DNA of 64,000 bases from assembly GCA_038125995.1 (NCBI GenBank), contig JAYPEX010000006.1, positions 1 to 64,000 on the forward strand, in the 5' to 3' direction. Positions within the stretch are counted from its first letter, which is position 1. Every line of letters begins with the position of its first letter. The DNA comes from MAG-120531 sp038125995. Lineage in GTDB: Bacteria > Bacteroidota > Bacteroidia > Flavobacteriales > Flavobacteriaceae. Shown here in pieces: positions 61,740 to 64,000 of the stretch. Made by a program: the position numbers and the translations under genes. The notes beneath the pieces are model-generated. The model saw nothing but the letters and a program-made list of their open reading frames with translations. It did not search any database and was not told the DNA's origin.

Positions 61740-61765
61740 GATTGAGAATTATTAAATCAGTGTTT

Positions 61766-63976
61766 TTAGTTTCCAAACACATCAAAGTTGTGAGTGTATT
61801 TTACGGTGAAAATTTGATTGTTCATCGGATTAAATAAATCCTGATCTCGGATGATATTAAAAACTACAAAGAGCCCAGTATTGGCATTTCTAAGCCATCC
61901 AAATCGCGAATTGACCGAAGTGATTTCAGTAACGTTATTGTATTGAATTAAACTTTGTAAAAACATCCTAGGAGTAAAAGAATAGGCCAGTTTAGCTCCA
62001 GTTACTACAATTGTAGCGTCTCCATTAGGAAGCTTTAAATCGTTATAGCTGATATTGAGTTCCGAGTTAAACTTGTCTCCCATACGCAGTTTAAAAGTAT
62101 TTAAAGTGGTGAGTCTCGTTCCTCCAAAATAACCCCCAATTTTAGTATAGCTTGTGTAATAGAAGGGTTTGTTCGCATTCGTATTGTATACAATTTGAGC
62201 TTCTCCATGATTGTAAATTCCGGGGGCTACTTCTACATTTGAGATGTAAAATGGATCGTATACCCCTTCTCCAGTCGCATTGTACCCTGTATGTAATTCC
62301 GCGCCACTATTCCATACCCAGTGATTATCTATATGTAAAAAGCTACTCTGCATTCTGTTTTGAAAATCATTGTAAACCCTATAAGCAATATGGGGTCTGA
62401 TCTCCATCATTGCTCCCATATTTTTCAAACGAATACTTTTAAACACTAAAATTTCAGGTTTTTTAAAAGAGGAGCGTTGTAAGAATCCAACCTCAGGATT
62501 AAAATCCTCTCCAACTTCCGTGTATGCAGCGTTTAATCGCCATCCATCCCATTCATAAGACCAAGATAATTTAAAGGCGTGATTGTTTTCGTTATTATCA
62601 GATCCAATAAAAGGAGTGGATTGACTTTTAGCAAAAAACCCCGTCAATTGAGCTTTTTTCCCAAAACCTAATTTACCATCCATCGCAACCACTCTATTGT
62701 AATCAGATCCACCATCAGCAGAGCGCCCTACAAAAATTCCTCCGATGGACGATCTTTTTCCTAAAAATTCGTGATTGACTCGTGCGACACTATAGGTGTT
62801 TTTCTCAATATCCGATCCCACAGCATCAGTCATCATATTGAGTAATCCGACATTGGTATTACCAACTTTACCCGAAAGACGTGATCCCCCAATAATTGGG
62901 ACCATTTCACCGGAGGTTCCAATTCCAATTCTTCTTGAAAAGAATAAGTCGACTTCACCTGGAGATCCTACTGAAAATTGTCCGGCATTTTCTAAAAAGA
63001 AGGCTCTCTTTTCAGGAAAAAAGAGATTAAATCGATCTAAATTTACCTGTTGTTCATCCACCTCTACTTGTGCAAAATCGGTATTATATGTCAAATCCAA
63101 AGTGAGTGCAGGAGTAAGTGAATACTTAACATCTACTCCTGTGTCTGCTCGAGACTCATTGATATGATCAATTTTATCACTCGTTGCTTGTACGAGTCCA
63201 TAAGGCATGATTTTTAGATTTTTAGGATTCTTTAAATCAAAACCGGTTACAGTACCTGCAATTGAAAGTCTCTTGATATCAAAACCAAGTGGTAAGGAAG
63301 CCCAATAAGCTACCTCGGAAGTTTTAGCAATATTGCGTTGAAAGTTAACTCCCCAAATTTTATTCTTACCAGCGCTAAATCGAATGGATCGAAGTGGAAT
63401 TCTAAATTCTGCGCTCCATCCAAAAGCTCCTTTGAGTGTTTGAACATCCCAAGCAGCGTCCCAATTGATATTGGTTCCGCCAATAACGCCTCCTTGTTGC
63501 CGGTTAGCGCTCATATTTCCCACACCTTCGTTGTTAATTTGAGCATCGAATTCCATCCCTTCAGCATTGGTTCCAAAAAGAAAACCATTTTGTCCATCGT
63601 GGTAGGTATCAATGATAAATTGAAAACTGTCGGAATCCCCCAAATCGGCATCTCTTCTAGAATCAGATACTACTATTTGACTTGGATCAGAGTCAAAACA
63701 CACGACAGAAACATAAAGCGTCTTTTCGTCATAGGCCATTCGAATATGAGTATCCTCAGATACTGCTGCTCCAATTTTGGGTTTTAACTGAACCAAATCA
63801 GTGATCGGTTCCATTGTATTCCAAACAGCATCATTGAGAACATCTCCATCTACTGTAGGGGCTTGGTCTAAATAGGTGATTTTAAAATCAGGGCGTTCAA
63901 GTGTTTTGGTGGTTGTTTGAGCAATTGAAAGGATCGAAACAAATGAGAAGATCCCCAGTAAACAAATGTTTTTCAT
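61766..63976 (-). CDS. DUF5916 / CBM9-like outer-membrane protein
   Basis: This is a 736-residue exported protein. Signal MKNICLLGIFSFVSILSIAQ is followed by a CBM9-like beta-sandwich (about 30-220: ITYLDQAPTVDGDVLNDAVW, IRMAYDEKTLYVSVVCFDSDP, WSAEFRIPLRSIRFS) and a DUF5916 beta-barrel-like region (NTDFAQVEVDEQQVNLDRFNLFFPEKRAFFLENAGQF, then FFSRRIGIG). The C terminus (FTVKYTHNFDVFGN) resembles an outer-membrane strand. Family members are common in Bacteroidota, often next to peptidases. It starts 24 bases from the window end, so its promoter is not fully seen. Function is unknown. Confidence 0.9.
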   Translation of the reverse strand: MKNICLLGIFSFVSILSIAQTTTKTLERPDFKITYLDQAPTVDGDVLNDAVWNTMEPITDLVQLKPKIGAAVSEDTHIRMAYDEKTLYVSVVCFDSDPSQIVVSDSRRDADLGDSDSFQFIIDTYHDGQNGFLFGTNAEGMEFDAQINNEGVGNMSANRQQGGVIGGTNINWDAAWDVQTLKGAFGWSAEFRIPLRSIRFSAGKNKIWGVNFQRNIAKTSEVAYWASLPLGFDIKRLSIAGTVTGFDLKNPKNLKIMPYGLVQATSDKIDHINESRADTGVDVKYSLTPALTLDLTYNTDFAQVEVDEQQVNLDRFNLFFPEKRAFFLENAGQFSVGSPGEVDLFFSRRIGIGTSGEMVPIIGGSRLSGKVGNTNVGLLNMMTDAVGSDIEKNTYSVARVNHEFLGKRSSIGGIFVGRSADGGSDYNRVVAMDGKLGFGKKAQLTGFFAKSQSTPFIGSDNNENNHAFKLSWSYEWDGWRLNAAYTEVGEDFNPEVGFLQRSSFKKPEILVFKSIRLKNMGAMMEIRPHIAYRVYNDFQNRMQSSFLHIDNHWVWNSGAELHTGYNATGEGVYDPFYISNVEVAPGIYNHGEAQIVYNTNANKPFYYTSYTKIGGYFGGTRLTTLNTFKLRMGDKFNSELNISYNDLKLPNGDATIVVTGAKLAYSFTPRMFLQSLIQYNNVTEITSVNSRFGWLRNANTGLFVVFNIIRDQDLFNPMNNQIFTVKYTHNFDVFGN

Positions 63977-64000
63977 AATGAGCGTTTAACGTATTTTAAA

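Noticed and set aside
62796..63167. 123-codon open frame opposite the DUF5916 gene
   Set aside because: It is antisense to conserved barrel-like sequence, with no start context or family resemblance.
63338..63787. 149-codon open frame opposite the DUF5916 gene
   Set aside because: It is a shadow of the coding strand, Ser-rich without signal or domain.

Overview
The window looks like chromosome of a marine-type flavobacterium (Bacteroidota, Flavobacteriia). The signs are an AT-rich sequence, SusC/SusD pairs, TonB receptors with CarboxypepD-like N-terminal domains, type IX secretion (T9SS) sorting domains, many lipoproteins, and exact or near matches to the Bacteroidota -7 promoter element TAnnTTTG. 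No rRNA, tRNA, CRISPR array, phage or insertion sequence was seen. Genes are packed tightly, and no gene-free stretch exceeds 300 bases.

Layout. (1) 1-17500: the 3' part of a susC gene, then susD, a terminator, and a six-gene operon. The operon encodes three roughly 1,070-residue VCBS/ASPIC-UnbV (CRTAC1-like) lipoproteins, a small unknown lipoprotein, a vanadium-haloperoxidase-type PAP2 lipoprotein and a sodium:solute symporter. It reads as one surface-to-cytoplasm acquisition locus with an unknown substrate. (2) 17508-21746: an unknown secreted protein, a penicillin-acylase-type hydrolase, and the Fe-S factors Nfu and Mrp. (3) 21812-25181 (minus): a five-gene operon phoB-like, phoR-like, trmB, a LysE-family gene and an MGMT-like gene. 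(4) 25342-32037: a YwqK/MORN protein, a free-standing CarboxypepD domain, a TonB receptor, a duplicated beta-helix lipoprotein, and a tiny protein that is almost only a T9SS sorting domain. (5) 32068-34411: a LuxE-like enzyme and tyrS. (6) 34492-38002 (minus): an OprO/OprP-type porin followed by a PiT phosphate transporter with a PhoU-like tail. (7) 38241-41099 (minus): an M20 amidohydrolase, then ferredoxin and TrhP-type U32 protein. (8) 41197-43215: arsR-acr3-arsC. (9) 43261-50057: a second penicillin acylase, a Rieske lipoprotein, and a DUF1800/DUF1501 pair. (10) 50112-63976: rhodanese, methyltransferase, zinc metalloprotease, acetoacetyl-CoA ligase, a TolB-propeller/amidohydrolase fusion, M14 carboxypeptidase and a DUF5916 protein.

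The most interesting signal is regulatory. Tandem 11-base units of the form nnTAACnTTnn, in exact 11-base register, lie upstream of the TonB receptor (26344-26376), its CarboxypepD-like neighbour (25736-25779 and 25858-25879), the porin (38042-38074) and, more weakly, the PiT gene (36776-36797) and phoB (25256-25288). The E. coli Pho box has the same 11-base direct-repeat geometry with a different core (TGTCA). Together with the PhoBR-like genes, this suggests a flavobacterial Pho regulon with its own box. It would put the TonB receptor and beta-helix lipoprotein into phosphorus acquisition alongside the porin and PiT. This is inference from sequence, not a demonstrated function.
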